DNA of 64,000 bases from Hoeflea sp. GTDB lineage: Bacteria; Pseudomonadota; Alphaproteobacteria; Rhizobiales; Rhizobiaceae. A program made the translations under genes and the position numbers. Position 1 is the stretch's first letter, and every line of letters begins with the position of its first letter. Below the pieces are notes generated by a model, which did no database searches, was not told the DNA's origin, and saw only the letters and a list, made by a program, of their open reading frames with translations. Below are positions 25,143 through 34,002 of the stretch, piece after piece. The DNA lies in assembly GCA_020637795.1 (NCBI GenBank), contig JACKJT010000001.1:1837698-1901697 (forward strand), given 5' to 3'.

Positions 25143-25609
25143 GCGACAGTTCCGTTCTTCAAGGTGAGGATGTGCCGGATGAGATGCCAGGCCGTGTAGA
25201 CCATCATCAATGTCACGCCGACGAGCAGCGCGACATCAGAGTAGAAGGTCGGGATGTAGAGCGTCGGGCTTTCGCGCCAGACGCGCCATGCGTACCTGGT
25301 GTAGTCCCAGGCCCAGCCGAGAATCCAAAGGCCGACGATCAGGCTGATGATTTCGCCGACGATGGCCAGAATCGTGTGAGCCCGTTCGGACTTGAGGAAG
25401 ATCTCGAGCACATTGGCGCGGATATGGGTGTTCTCGCGCGACGCGTTGATCGCGCCAAAGATGTAGAGCCAGATCGTCGGATAGAGCATCGTTTCCTCGA
25501 GGCCCATCACGGGGATCTGGAAAACGTAGCGTGTGATGACCTGGAAAAACTGTCCAAGCGCCACCAGACAGATCAGCCCGGTCAGCAAGACGGCTGCGAA
25601 ACGATCCAT
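25139..25609 (-). CDS. TRAP transporter small permease (DctQ type)
   Basis: 156 residues from ATG 25609 with GGGGAGAC directly upstream; a TTG at 25624 is possible but poorer. Four membrane segments, with the usual ETMLYPTIWLYIFGAI and HIRANVLEIFLK patterns. First gene of the operon running to 19626. The promoter should lie in 25610-25710, which is shared with the divergent LysR gene. Confidence 0.88.
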   Translation of the reverse strand: MDRFAAVLLTGLICLVALGQFFQVITRYVFQIPVMGLEETMLYPTIWLYIFGAINASRENTHIRANVLEIFLKSERAHTILAIVGEIISLIVGLWILGWAWDYTRYAWRVWRESPTLYIPTFYSDVALLVGVTLMMVYTAWHLIRHILTLKNGTVA

Positions 25610-25692
25610 CGTGTCTCCCCCCAATTGAAAACCGCAGGGAGACGATCATCCAGGACTAGCCATAAAGCCAAATCCAAAATATTGTTCAGGCC

Positions 25693-25707
25693 ATAAATTG
25701 GATTTAT
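25693..25707. promoter_or_regulatory. LysR-type operator, ATAAAT-N3-ATTTAT
   Basis: A perfect palindrome (ATAAATTGGATTTAT) 4 bases before the lysR-type start codon, in an AT-rich 100-base gap between divergent genes. A further AT-rich T-N11-A-type stretch lies around 25670-25690. Location fits autorepression of the regulator and control of the TRAP/dehydrogenase operon. Confidence 0.6.
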
Positions 25708-25710
25708 ATC

Positions 25711-26628
25711 ATGCTGCCCAACCTGACCATTCGGCAACTTCAGACCTTCCGCGAAGTGATGCGCAGCGGGTCAATCTCGGAGGCAAGCCGCACGCTTTTG
25801 CGCACGCAGCCAGCAGTCAGCACGATGATTGCGAACATCGAGAAGGAGCTTGGGTTCAACCTGTTTGTCCGCGAGCACGGGCGGCTTACGCCGTCGCCGG
25901 AAGCGCACTACTTCCTGGAGGAAGCCGAGGAGGTTCTCGACCGGCTGGACCGGACCGTACGGGCGATGTCGGAGTTTGGAACGCTCGACCGGGGCAGCCT
26001 CCGGATAGCCTGCCACCCCGCATCTTCCGGCTTCTTCCTGCCCAAGGTCCTGGCCGAATTTCTCAAGGGCAGGCCCGAGGTGAAAGCCGACCTCGTCATG
26101 CGCAGCTCGCAGGTCATCGAGGACATGATCGCCTCGCAGGAATTCGACATCGGGCTGGCCGAAACCCCGCCTCGGCGCAGCTCTATCAGGATCGAACCCT
26201 TCAAACTCGAGTGCGTGATTGCCCTTCCGGAACGGGACCCTCTTGCAAGCAAGGATGTTCTCACTCCATCCGATCTGGAAAACTATCCGATGGCACTGCT
26301 TTTCAGCGATCACCCCGACACGCTGGCAACGCAACGGGCATTTGCCCAGTGTGGTGCGACACTGAACCGGCGTTTTGTGCTCAGGACACATCTGCCTTCC
26401 CTTCCGCTTGTCGGTGCGGGCCTGTGCGGCGCGGTCGTTGACCGGATTACGGCAGCCACCAGCCCGGCCCCGGGGGTCGTGTTTCGCAGATTCGCGCCCG
26501 CGATCACCAGCAGCGTCGCGCTGCTGCTGCCGGCACATCGGCCTGCATCCATCCTGACAACCGCATTCAGGGACTACCTGCGCCAGAACCTCGTGCAAAT
26601 CGAGAACACCTGCATCTCGACAAGCTGA
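25711..26628 (+). CDS. LysR-family transcriptional regulator
   Basis: 305 residues. N-terminal helix-turn-helix (SISEASRTLLRTQPAVSTMIANIEKELG) and a type 2 periplasmic-binding-like effector domain (RIACHPASSGFFLPKVL through EFDIGLAE). Divergent from the TRAP-dehydrogenase operon, with which it shares a 101-base control region containing a palindrome. Expected to activate that operon when its substrate is present. Followed by a rho-independent terminator. Confidence 0.93.
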   Translation: MLPNLTIRQLQTFREVMRSGSISEASRTLLRTQPAVSTMIANIEKELGFNLFVREHGRLTPSPEAHYFLEEAEEVLDRLDRTVRAMSEFGTLDRGSLRIACHPASSGFFLPKVLAEFLKGRPEVKADLVMRSSQVIEDMIASQEFDIGLAETPPRRSSIRIEPFKLECVIALPERDPLASKDVLTPSDLENYPMALLFSDHPDTLATQRAFAQCGATLNRRFVLRTHLPSLPLVGAGLCGAVVDRITAATSPAPGVVFRRFAPAITSSVALLLPAHRPASILTTAFRDYLRQNLVQIENTCISTS

Positions 26629-26695
26629 TCCATCTGCTCGACCGGCATGGATTGCGCCGGGGTATCAGCGCCATTCGACCAGGGCCTGAACGCAA

Positions 26696-26722
26696 GCAGC
26701 GCCCCTGCGGGCGCTGCCTTTT
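26696..26722 (+). terminator. Rho-independent terminator of the LysR gene
   Basis: GCAGCGCCC and its complement GGGCGCTGC around a 4-base loop, followed by CTTTTG, 67 bases after the stop at 26628. It separates this gene from the convergent operon that ends at 26782. Confidence 0.75.
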
Positions 26723-26781
26723 GAAATGCATCCTGCTGGTTTGGGTGCGGGACCTGATTGTCCGGAGACCCGCTTCCCGGG

Positions 26782-27129
26782 CTAGATAGCCGCGACACAG
26801 ATGATCTCGACCTTGTAGTCGGGCGTCGCCAGCCTGGATTCGCCGGTGGCGCGCGCCGGTGCGTTGCCGGACGAAACCCATCCGTCCCAGACGGCGTTCA
26901 TCTCGGCGAAATCGTCCATCGACGCCATCCAGATCGTCGCCTGCAGGATCTTGCTCTTGTCAGACCCCACCGAGGCCAGCAGCCGATCGATGTTGGCGAG
27001 AACATCCTGGGTCTGCTGCGTGACGCTGGCGCCGGCGGTGCCGACCTGGCCGGCCAGATAGACCAGCCCGCCGTGGACGACAGCCTGGCTCATGCGCGGG
27101 CCGGTTTCGAAACGTTTGATGTCGCTCAT
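26782..27129 (-). CDS. RidA-family protein
   Basis: 115 residues from ATG 27129 (AAGGAT upstream). Family patterns GGLVYLAGQVGTAG, ATIWMASMDDFAEMNAVWDGWV and ARATGESRLATPDYKVEI. Very similar in pattern to the RidA-like gene at 19626-19979, a paralogue for a parallel pathway. It would clear enamines/imines made by the FAD oxidoreductase encoded upstream. Last gene of the operon starting at 35702. Confidence 0.9.
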   Translation of the reverse strand: MSDIKRFETGPRMSQAVVHGGLVYLAGQVGTAGASVTQQTQDVLANIDRLLASVGSDKSKILQATIWMASMDDFAEMNAVWDGWVSSGNAPARATGESRLATPDYKVEIICVAAI

Positions 27130-27134
27130 GTGTT

Positions 27135-28253
27135 TTATCCTTGTTGTGAATTCATTGCAGCCCGCCCGGGGCTGAGTGCTTCCAGTACGGTTGGGTCCAG
27201 TGGCGATGGCCGCCCAAGACACAAATCCGCAGCCAGTTGCGACAGCGCCGGCGCCGTCTGCATGCCATAGCCGCCCTGCCCCGCGAGCCAGAAGAAGCCT
27301 TCAGTCTCCGGCGCGAAACCGACAACCGGCGTCCTGTCGGGGGCAAAGGTGCGCATGCCTGCCCAGGAGTGCTCGACTCTTGTGACCGGCGCGGTTACGG
27401 CCTGCACGTAGCGGTGCAGCCCCTCGGCAATCACCATGTCGTCGGCCCAGACGTCATGCGGTTCGACCGGGTCCTCGTCGGCCGGCGAGATCATCAGCTT
27501 GCCGGCTTCGGGCTTGGCGTACCACTGGTCGCCGGCATTGGCGAACAGCGGCCAGCGATTGATGTCATGGCCATCGGGCGCCGGGATCAACGCCGCCGAG
27601 CGGCGTAAAGGGGTCAGTCCCAGCATTCTCAGACCAGCCATATGCGCGACCGCATCAGCCCAGCCGCCAGCGGCATTGATCAGCACAGGGGCTGAAAACT
27701 CTCCAGCCGGCGTCATAACCGTCCACAGGCCATCGCGGCGGGTGATCGATTGCACCGGTGCAGCGTTGACGATGCTGCCGCCACACCCTCGCAACATGCG
27801 GGCAAAGCCCTGCAGCATGCGGTCGACATCGATGTCCTGCGCGTCCCATTCGATCGCTGCGGCGGCGATGGCATCGGGCCGCAGGATCGGCACCAGCTCC
27901 AGCGCCTGGGCGGGCGACAACCGTTCCAGCCCATCGCTGCCATCGAGATAGGCGTCGAACTTCGGCAGATCCTCATCCGTTGCCAGCAGCAATTCGCCGC
28001 GCGGCGACAGCAGGCTCGCGTCCGACACGCCTTCGGGTTCCGTCAGAAACGGCGCCGAGGCCACATTGAGCGCCCGCAAGGTGGCATTGCCGTAATTGCG
28101 GATAAAGATCGCCGCCGAACGCCCGGAGGAGTGATGGCCGATCATCGGCTCGGCCTCGAGCACGGTCACCTTCGCGTCAGGCGCCAGCCGGGCCGCCGCA
28201 CTGATGCCGGCAATGCCGCCACCGATCACCAGAATGTCGGAGAATGTGCTCAT
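27135..28253 (-). CDS. FAD-dependent amine/amino-acid oxidoreductase (DAO family)
   Basis: 372 residues. Rossmann motif ILVIGGGIAGISAAARL, GRSAAIFIRNYGNAT, and FAD-closing GYGMQTAPALSQLAADL near the end. Closest in layout to glycine oxidase- and D-arginine/ D-amino-acid-dehydrogenase-like proteins. In this operon it probably oxidises an amine made from the imported compound, with the RidA-like protein handling the imine. Overlaps the upstream gene stop by 4 bases. Confidence 0.85.
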   Translation of the reverse strand: MSTFSDILVIGGGIAGISAAARLAPDAKVTVLEAEPMIGHHSSGRSAAIFIRNYGNATLRALNVASAPFLTEPEGVSDASLLSPRGELLLATDEDLPKFDAYLDGSDGLERLSPAQALELVPILRPDAIAAAAIEWDAQDIDVDRMLQGFARMLRGCGGSIVNAAPVQSITRRDGLWTVMTPAGEFSAPVLINAAGGWADAVAHMAGLRMLGLTPLRRSAALIPAPDGHDINRWPLFANAGDQWYAKPEAGKLMISPADEDPVEPHDVWADDMVIAEGLHRYVQAVTAPVTRVEHSWAGMRTFAPDRTPVVGFAPETEGFFWLAGQGGYGMQTAPALSQLAADLCLGRPSPLDPTVLEALSPGRAAMNSQQG

Positions 28254-29272
28254 CCTGACTGATACCCGTTGAGAAAGCTGGTCAGATTGTCGCCCAGGTC
28301 GGAGGACAGATAGCCGCCTTCCTGCACGATGACTGACGGCAGGTCCAGTCCCGCAATCGCCGAAGCGATGCTGGCAAACCCCGGCGTGGTCACCTTGAAG
28401 CCATGGAACGGGTCGTTCTCGTGCGCATCGAGCCCCAGCGCCAGCACCAGAACATCGGCGCCGAACGACCGGATCCGGGCCAGTGCGACTTCCAGTGCGT
28501 CAAGATAGTCCGCATCTCCGGTGCCGCGCGGCAGCGGCAGGTTGAGATTGTACCCCATTCCCTCACCCTCGCCGCGCTCCGCCGCATGGCCCCAGTAGAA
28601 CGGGTAGAACCGCGCCGGATCGGCGTGGATCGACACCGTCAGCACGTCGCGGCGGTGATAGAAGATGCCTTGGGTGCCGTTGCCATGATGCACGTCGATA
28701 TCGAGAATTGCCGGACGATGGCCGGCGCGCAGCAGCGCCTGCGCGGCAATGGCGGAATTGTTGAGAAAGCAGAACCCGCCGGCCAGATCGCCGAATGCAT
28801 GGTGGCCGGGCGGACGGCAGAGGGCATAGGCCCGGGGTTCGCCGCCGAGCACCGCGTCCGCAGCGCTCAGCGCCGTCTGCGCCGACCAGTAGGCCGATTG
28901 CCAGGTTCCGGCGGCGATCGGGCAGGACGTGTCCGCCTGATGGAAGCCCGCCTGGCCGGCCGCGGAGCTCGGATAGCTGGCGGTGCGCCGGTCCGGGTGG
29001 ATGTTCGGGACCACCTCTTCGGAGGCGCATTCGGTGCGCAGCCAGCGGTCGTGGATGGTTTCGAGAAAGCTCAGATACTCGGGTGAATGGATCTCCGCGA
29101 TCGGGCCGGCCCCGTGATCGGCCGGCGCGCGGAAATCGCATCCCGCGGCCCGGGCGCCACGGGTGAGTTCGGCTATCCGCTGCGGCTGCTCCGGATTGGC
29201 GGAAAGCTTGCCATTGGCTATAAAATGCTTCGGATCATGCGCCCATTGACGCTCGTCGAATATCGCCTTCAT
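28250..29272 (-). CDS. Acetylpolyamine amidohydrolase / histone-deacetylase-family protein
   Basis: 340 residues. Zinc site LDIDVHHGNGTQGIF (Asp and His ligands) with a third Asp in ALGLDAHENDP; catalytic His pair in PPGHHAFGDLAGGFCF; Tyr in QEGGYL. This is the arginase/deacetylase fold of bacterial acetylpolyamine amidohydrolases, which remove acetyl groups from N-acetylated polyamines or related amides. It suggests that the operon substrate carries an N-acyl group. ATG 29272 overlaps the small upstream frame (ATGA). Confidence 0.88.
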   Translation of the reverse strand: MKAIFDERQWAHDPKHFIANGKLSANPEQPQRIAELTRGARAAGCDFRAPADHGAGPIAEIHSPEYLSFLETIHDRWLRTECASEEVVPNIHPDRRTASYPSSAAGQAGFHQADTSCPIAAGTWQSAYWSAQTALSAADAVLGGEPRAYALCRPPGHHAFGDLAGGFCFLNNSAIAAQALLRAGHRPAILDIDVHHGNGTQGIFYHRRDVLTVSIHADPARFYPFYWGHAAERGEGEGMGYNLNLPLPRGTGDADYLDALEVALARIRSFGADVLVLALGLDAHENDPFHGFKVTTPGFASIASAIAGLDLPSVIVQEGGYLSSDLGDNLTSFLNGYQSG

Positions 29273-29385
29273 GCCTCGTCTCCCAATGACTCACAGGCCT
29301 TCATGCCGGCGGACAGATCTGCCAGCACGCGGTTCAGTTCGGCCACATCTGCCGGCACGGCGCACCTGATGTTGATGCCATCCAT
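29269..29385 (-). CDS. Very small open frame (38 aa), GNAT-like N-terminus
   Basis: MDGINIRCAVPADVAELNRV followed by LADLSAGMKACES and a stop that overlaps the next ATG. It begins 2 bases after the stop of the keto-acid cleavage gene. The pattern IRxAxPADVxxLxxxL is like the first strand and helix of GNAT acetyltransferases, but a whole GNAT is four times longer. Either a short coupling peptide or the remnant of an acetyltransferase. Confidence 0.35.
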   Translation of the reverse strand: MDGINIRCAVPADVAELNRVLADLSAGMKACESLGDEA

Positions 29386-29387
29386 CC

Positions 29388-30314
29388 TCAAAATCTCACC
29401 CTGTCCCTGCCTTTCAGCTCCAGCATTGCGCGCGCCTCATCGGGCGTTGCCACTTCGCGACCGGCCGCTTCGACGATCTCGCGCACCATCTCCACCTGCT
29501 CGGCATTGGAATGGGCCAGCTGACCGCGGGCGATGTAGAGATTGTCTTCGAGCCCCACCCGAACATGGCCGCCCATCGCGGCGCCGAGCTTGGCCATGGC
29601 CATTTGCTGGCGGCCGGCGGCAAGCACGGAAAACATGTAGTCGTCAGCAAACAGGCTGTCGGCGGTTTGCTTGAGATAGGCCAGGTGCTCGGGCTCGGCG
29701 GAAACGCCACCCAGAACACCCATGACGAACTGGATGAAGATCGGCGCCTTAACGAGACCGCGTTCGACAAAATGATGCAGCATCTGCAGGTGGCTCAAAT
29801 CATAGCATTCGAACTCGAACCGCGCCCCGCGCTCATGCCCCATCAGCCGCAGCACGGTTTCGATGTCGCGGGGCGTGTTCTTGAAGACCAGGTCGTCGGA
29901 CTCGCGCAGGAAGGGTTCTTCCCAGTCATGCAGCCATTCGGTGCGCTTGCCGAGCATCGGGTAAAGCGCGAAATTCATCGTGCCCATGTTGAGCGAACAC
30001 ATTTCCGGCTCGGCGGCCATGGGCCCGGCGAGCCGCTGTTCCATCGTCATCACCGCGCTGCCGCCGGTGGTGAGATTGACCACCGCATCGGTCGCCGCCT
30101 TGATGGCGGGAAGGAACGCCATGTAGTCGGCGACGGCGGCCGAGGGTCGCCCGTCCTGGGGATCGCGGGCATGAAGGTGCAGGATGGCAGCCCCGGCCTC
30201 CGCCGCGCCGATCGCCTGTTCCGCGATCGCCCCGGCGGTCACCGGCAGGAATGGCGACATCGACGGCGTGTGGATCGAGCCGGTGACAGCGCAGGAGATG
30301 ATGATTTTCGACAT
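29388..30314 (-). CDS. Beta-keto acid cleavage enzyme (BKACE, DUF849)
   Basis: 308 residues. Zinc-binding HLHARDPQDGRPS, TTGGSAVMTMEQR, and later VMGVLGGVSAEPEH and GGHVRVGLEDNLYIARGQLA, all standard for the family. BKACE enzymes condense a beta-keto acid with acetyl-CoA and split it into a CoA ester and acetoacetate. In this operon the keto acid would come from transamination/oxidation of the imported amine. Gene starts 12 bases after the aminotransferase stop. Confidence 0.9.
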   Translation of the reverse strand: MSKIIISCAVTGSIHTPSMSPFLPVTAGAIAEQAIGAAEAGAAILHLHARDPQDGRPSAAVADYMAFLPAIKAATDAVVNLTTGGSAVMTMEQRLAGPMAAEPEMCSLNMGTMNFALYPMLGKRTEWLHDWEEPFLRESDDLVFKNTPRDIETVLRLMGHERGARFEFECYDLSHLQMLHHFVERGLVKAPIFIQFVMGVLGGVSAEPEHLAYLKQTADSLFADDYMFSVLAAGRQQMAMAKLGAAMGGHVRVGLEDNLYIARGQLAHSNAEQVEMVREIVEAAGREVATPDEARAMLELKGRDRVRF

Positions 30315-30326
30315 GCAGATCCCCGG

Positions 30327-31673
30327 TCAGGCCGCCTCGACCGCAAGCCCGGCCCGGGCGGCGAACCTGTCGAGTGCCGCAGTCAGCATGTCGATGAGTT
30401 CGTCGACCTGCCCTTCGGTGATGATCATCGGCGGACACACCAGGAAATGGTCGCCTTCGATGCCACCGCGGGTTCGCCGCGAATAGATGATCAGGCCTTC
30501 GGCATAGGCGAGTTCCACCAGTTCAAGGTAAGCGTTGAGCGCTTTTGGCAGTGGCTGCATCGTCTCCCGGTCGGACACCAGCTCAAAGGCCAGCAGCAGA
30601 CCCTCGCCGCGCACATCGCCAATGAAGGAAAACCGCTGCATCAGGTTTTCAAGCCGCGCCTTGAGCAGGGCGCCGACGCGGGCGGCATTGTGCATCAATC
30701 CGCCGGTTTCGATCTCCTCGAGTACCGCCAGGCCCGCGGCACAGGCCTGCGGGTTGCCGGCATAGGTGTGACCATGCAGAAACCCGCCGGCATCCAGCAC
30801 CGGATCGATCAGCCGGTCCTTCGCAATCATCGCGCCCAATGGCGCGTATCCGGCGCCAAACCCCTTGGAGATGGCGATGATATCGGGCTCGACGCCGAAA
30901 TGCTCCGCGCCCATGAACCTGCCGGTGCGCCCGCCGCCCGACATCACTTCGTCATGGATCAGCAGCACGCCGTACCGGTCACAGATCTCGCGGACCGCCT
31001 GCATGTATCCGGCCGGCGGAACCAGCGCTCCGGTGGACGCGCCGCCGATCGGTTCCTGGATGTAGGCCAGCACCGTGCCGGGTCCTTCCTCGAGGATCCT
31101 GGCTTCGAGCATGGCTGCGTAATGGGCGCCGGTCGCGGGATCCTCCATCGCCAGGCCATCGAGATAGGCCCGCGGCGCCGGGATCTTCGGCATCGCCTGC
31201 ATCATCGGCAGGAACGGATCGGACAATGGCGCGTATCCGGTCAGCGCCAGCGCGCCCAGGGTGGAGCCATGGTAGCTCGGGTCGCGCGAGATCACCTTCC
31301 AGCGCGATCCCTGCCCGACAGTCACGGCATATTGCCGCGCCAGCTTGATGGCGCTTTCCACCGCCTCGGATCCGCCGGAGACAAAGAAGACCTTTTCCAT
31401 GCCTTCAGGCGAGAGCGATGCCACCCTGGTGGCAAGCTGTTCGCTTGCCTCGGTTTCGAAATGCAGCCGGTAGCCGAAGGTGGATTTCTCCATCTGCCGG
31501 CGCATGGCGTCCAGCACCCGGGGATTGGAATGGCCGATATTGGAAACCATGGCGCCGGACGAGCCGTCGAGATAGCGCTTGCCGTCGACATCCCACATGT
31601 AGACGCCGTGCGCTTCGGCCAGAACCGGGCGGCGGGCTCGGGTCTGGTAGAACAGATGGCTTTCTGGTTTCAC
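30327..31673 (-). CDS. Class III (omega) aminotransferase
   Basis: 448 residues. PLP Lys in IIAISKGFGAGYAP, the SGGSEAVESAIKLAR phosphate-binding site, LIHDEVMSGGGRTG with the PLP-ring Asp, and GHTYAGNPQACAAG. These enzymes transaminate terminal amines of polyamines, omega-amino acids and similar compounds. Overlaps the transport ATPase stop by 4 bases. It would convert the amine end of the substrate to an aldehyde/keto group before cleavage by the BKACE enzyme. Confidence 0.92.
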   Translation of the reverse strand: MKPESHLFYQTRARRPVLAEAHGVYMWDVDGKRYLDGSSGAMVSNIGHSNPRVLDAMRRQMEKSTFGYRLHFETEASEQLATRVASLSPEGMEKVFFVSGGSEAVESAIKLARQYAVTVGQGSRWKVISRDPSYHGSTLGALALTGYAPLSDPFLPMMQAMPKIPAPRAYLDGLAMEDPATGAHYAAMLEARILEEGPGTVLAYIQEPIGGASTGALVPPAGYMQAVREICDRYGVLLIHDEVMSGGGRTGRFMGAEHFGVEPDIIAISKGFGAGYAPLGAMIAKDRLIDPVLDAGGFLHGHTYAGNPQACAAGLAVLEEIETGGLMHNAARVGALLKARLENLMQRFSFIGDVRGEGLLLAFELVSDRETMQPLPKALNAYLELVELAYAEGLIIYSRRTRGGIEGDHFLVCPPMIITEGQVDELIDMLTAALDRFAARAGLAVEAA

Positions 31674-32758
31674 GAAGGGCTCTCCACCGGAAGCGCGGCG
31701 CAGTCCCTGGCGCGGAATTGCAGGGCAACCTCCGCTCCCGTGGCAAAGGGGTGGTCCTCGATCATGTTGATGGCCTGCATCTGGTGATCGCCGACCCGCA
31801 CGAAATAACGGGCGGACTGGCCCTGATAGTCGACATTCTCGACAACCGCATCGACCGCCAGCATGCCATCCGCCGGCGTCCCACGATCCTTAAGGTGCAG
31901 CTTCTCGGCACGGATCACCAGCCGCACCGGACCGGGCCCGGAAATCCTTGGAGCCCGTTCCTTCGGGATCGTAATGCGGGGGAAATCCGGCAGTTCGAGC
32001 ACGATGTCGCCGCCCGCGATGTCCTCGCACCGGGCAGAGAGCAGGTTCGAGGCGCCGAGGAACTTCGCGACAAATTCGGTCGCAGGCGTGTTGTAGACCT
32101 CTTCCGGCGCGCCAACCTGTTCGACGCGGCCTTCCGACATGACGATGATCTGGTCCGACATGGCCAGCGCCTCGGTCTGGTCGTGGGTGACAAATACCGT
32201 GGTCACGCCGATGCTTTGCTGGATGCGCTTGAGTTCAACCCGCATGTCTTCACGCAGATTGGCGTCAAGCGCCGACAGCGGCTCGTCGAGCAGCAGCACG
32301 TCCGGTTCGATGACGATGGCGCGCGCAAGCGCGATGCGCTGCTGCTGGCCGCCGGAAAGCTCCTTCGGATAGCGCGCCCCGAGATCGGGCAATTGCACCA
32401 GTTCGAGTGCTGCGGCCACTTTGCGCCTGGCTTCATCCTTTGGCACATTGCGATAGTTGAGGCCGAAGGCGACATTCTCGGCAACCGTCTTGTGCGGAAA
32501 CAGCGCATAGTTCTGGAACACCAGGCCGAGATTGCGCTTGTGGATCGGCACATCGTTGACCCGTTTACCCTTGATGGCGATCTCGCCTTCCGTCGGATCC
32601 AGCAGGCCCGCGATAATGCGCAATGTCGTGGTCTTGCCGCAGCCCGAAGGCCCCAGCAGGGTGACGAAACTGCCCTCGGCTATCTGCAGCGACATCTGGT
32701 GCACGGCGGTGTAGTCGCCAAAGCGCTTGACGATATTGCTCAGGGATACGGCGCTCAC
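31670..32758 (-). CDS. ABC transporter ATPase, PotA-like
   Basis: 362 residues. Walker A GPSGCGKTT, signature LSGGQQQRIALARAI, Walker B VLLLDEPLSALD, and VTHDQTEA as H-loop, then a TOBE domain from about residue 240. ATPases of this shape serve polyamine and related importers. It energises the permeases at 34003-35702 with the receptor at 32822. Confidence 0.93.
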   Translation of the reverse strand: MSAVSLSNIVKRFGDYTAVHQMSLQIAEGSFVTLLGPSGCGKTTTLRIIAGLLDPTEGEIAIKGKRVNDVPIHKRNLGLVFQNYALFPHKTVAENVAFGLNYRNVPKDEARRKVAAALELVQLPDLGARYPKELSGGQQQRIALARAIVIEPDVLLLDEPLSALDANLREDMRVELKRIQQSIGVTTVFVTHDQTEALAMSDQIIVMSEGRVEQVGAPEEVYNTPATEFVAKFLGASNLLSARCEDIAGGDIVLELPDFPRITIPKERAPRISGPGPVRLVIRAEKLHLKDRGTPADGMLAVDAVVENVDYQGQSARYFVRVGDHQMQAINMIEDHPFATGAEVALQFRARDCAALPVESPS

Positions 32759-32821
32759 AGCATCAAGCCTCCGGGTTTGCAGGGGACTGGCCCCGCCAGG
32801 ACGGCGGGACCGGGTGTTGGC

Positions 32822-33967
32822 TTAGTAACCGCGCTGGACGCGGCCGAACTCCTTGGACCATTCCGCCTCGTTGCCGTTCCAGTAGTCCGGATTGGCGAAG
32901 GTCAGGCCGGCGAGCGTGCCGGTCGGATCGAAGGCGGGAAGTTTCGGAATCTTGGCGCCAAGATCGACCTTGGTCGGGTCGAGCGCCGGCGGATAGCTCT
33001 GGCCTTCGGCCACGGCAATCGAGGTATCCTTGTCGAGCATGAAGTTGAGCAGCTCCTCGCAGGCCGCCATCGGGCTGCCTCTCAACACGAACAGGCATTC
33101 CTGCCAGCCGAACCCGTTCGGCGGGTCGTAGTAGCCGATGTCATGACCCTGTTCCTGCAGCGCGTAGATGCGGCCCGACCAGCCCTCGGTGACGTGGATT
33201 TCCTCCTCGGCCAGCAGGCTCATCAGCTCGGCCCCGGACGCCCAGTATTTCAGCGCCAGGTCGCGGTGCTTGCGCACGGCTTCCCACGCGGCCTCCGTGT
33301 CTTCGATATTGTTGGGGTCCTGGCCGGTCTGCAACGCCGCATACCACATGCGGGTGCGCCAATCGCCCCAGCCGCCGATCTTGCCCTTGTATTTCTCGTC
33401 GATGAGGATCTTTGCGCCCTTTTCCTTCATCTCGTCGTCGGAGATGTACTTGCGGTTATAGGCAAGACCCGTGGTGCCGTAGTCGTAAGGCGCGGCACTG
33501 AGGCTGTCGGGCGTGATCGTCTTGAAGGCGTTCATCAGCGCCGGCATGACATTGGCCATGTTCGGAATGTTGGCGACGTTGAGTTCGCTGGTCAGGTCGA
33601 AGCTGGCGTAGCGGGCATAATCGAACACGCCTGACAGGTGGGCGATGTTGTATTCGCCGGGCTGGCTGGCGCGCACCAGGGCGAGATATTCATCGCCGCC
33701 CGGGAAGGTGCCGTCGACAACCTTGACGCCCGTCTTCGCGGTGTAAGGATCGAAGGCATATTTGCGGAAGGCCTCCGAGACAACGCCGCCCCAGCCGTCA
33801 AAGCGGACCTGGCTGACATCGGCCGCGGCAAGGGCCTGCCGGGCAAACGGCATCTGCAGGCCATAGGCAGCGCCGGCGGCGCCAAGCAGGCCAAAGAAAT
33901 TGCGGCGGCTGATATCGCCGTTCTGGAACCGCTCGCGCAGCCGTTCATAGCGTCTTGTGTCATCCAT
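32822..33967 (-). CDS. ABC transporter solute-binding protein, PotD-like, Tat signal
   Basis: 381 residues from ATG 33967, preceded by GGAG 6 bases upstream. The frame stays open 276 codons further upstream, into the permease genes, but that part is only out-of-frame permease sequence. A twin-arginine signal is present (ISRRNFFGLLGAAGAAYG), unlike the Sec signals of most PotD proteins, so the receptor is exported folded. The mature part has the polyamine/iron-type receptor fold (VVDGTFPGGDEYLALVRAS, AAPYDYGTTGLAYN). Confidence 0.88.
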   Translation of the reverse strand: MDDTRRYERLRERFQNGDISRRNFFGLLGAAGAAYGLQMPFARQALAAADVSQVRFDGWGGVVSEAFRKYAFDPYTAKTGVKVVDGTFPGGDEYLALVRASQPGEYNIAHLSGVFDYARYASFDLTSELNVANIPNMANVMPALMNAFKTITPDSLSAAPYDYGTTGLAYNRKYISDDEMKEKGAKILIDEKYKGKIGGWGDWRTRMWYAALQTGQDPNNIEDTEAAWEAVRKHRDLALKYWASGAELMSLLAEEEIHVTEGWSGRIYALQEQGHDIGYYDPPNGFGWQECLFVLRGSPMAACEELLNFMLDKDTSIAVAEGQSYPPALDPTKVDLGAKIPKLPAFDPTGTLAGLTFANPDYWNGNEAEWSKEFGRVQRGY

Positions 33968-34002
33968 GTTGTTCTCCATCTGGTTCAGGTTCACTTGGCG
34001 GC

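Noticed and set aside
29511..31787. A 758-codon plus-strand frame
   Set aside because: Antisense shadow of the BKACE and aminotransferase genes; no ribosome site and low-complexity composition.
31418..33634. A 738-codon plus-strand frame
   Set aside because: Antisense shadow of the transporter ATPase and receptor genes, which have clear domains.
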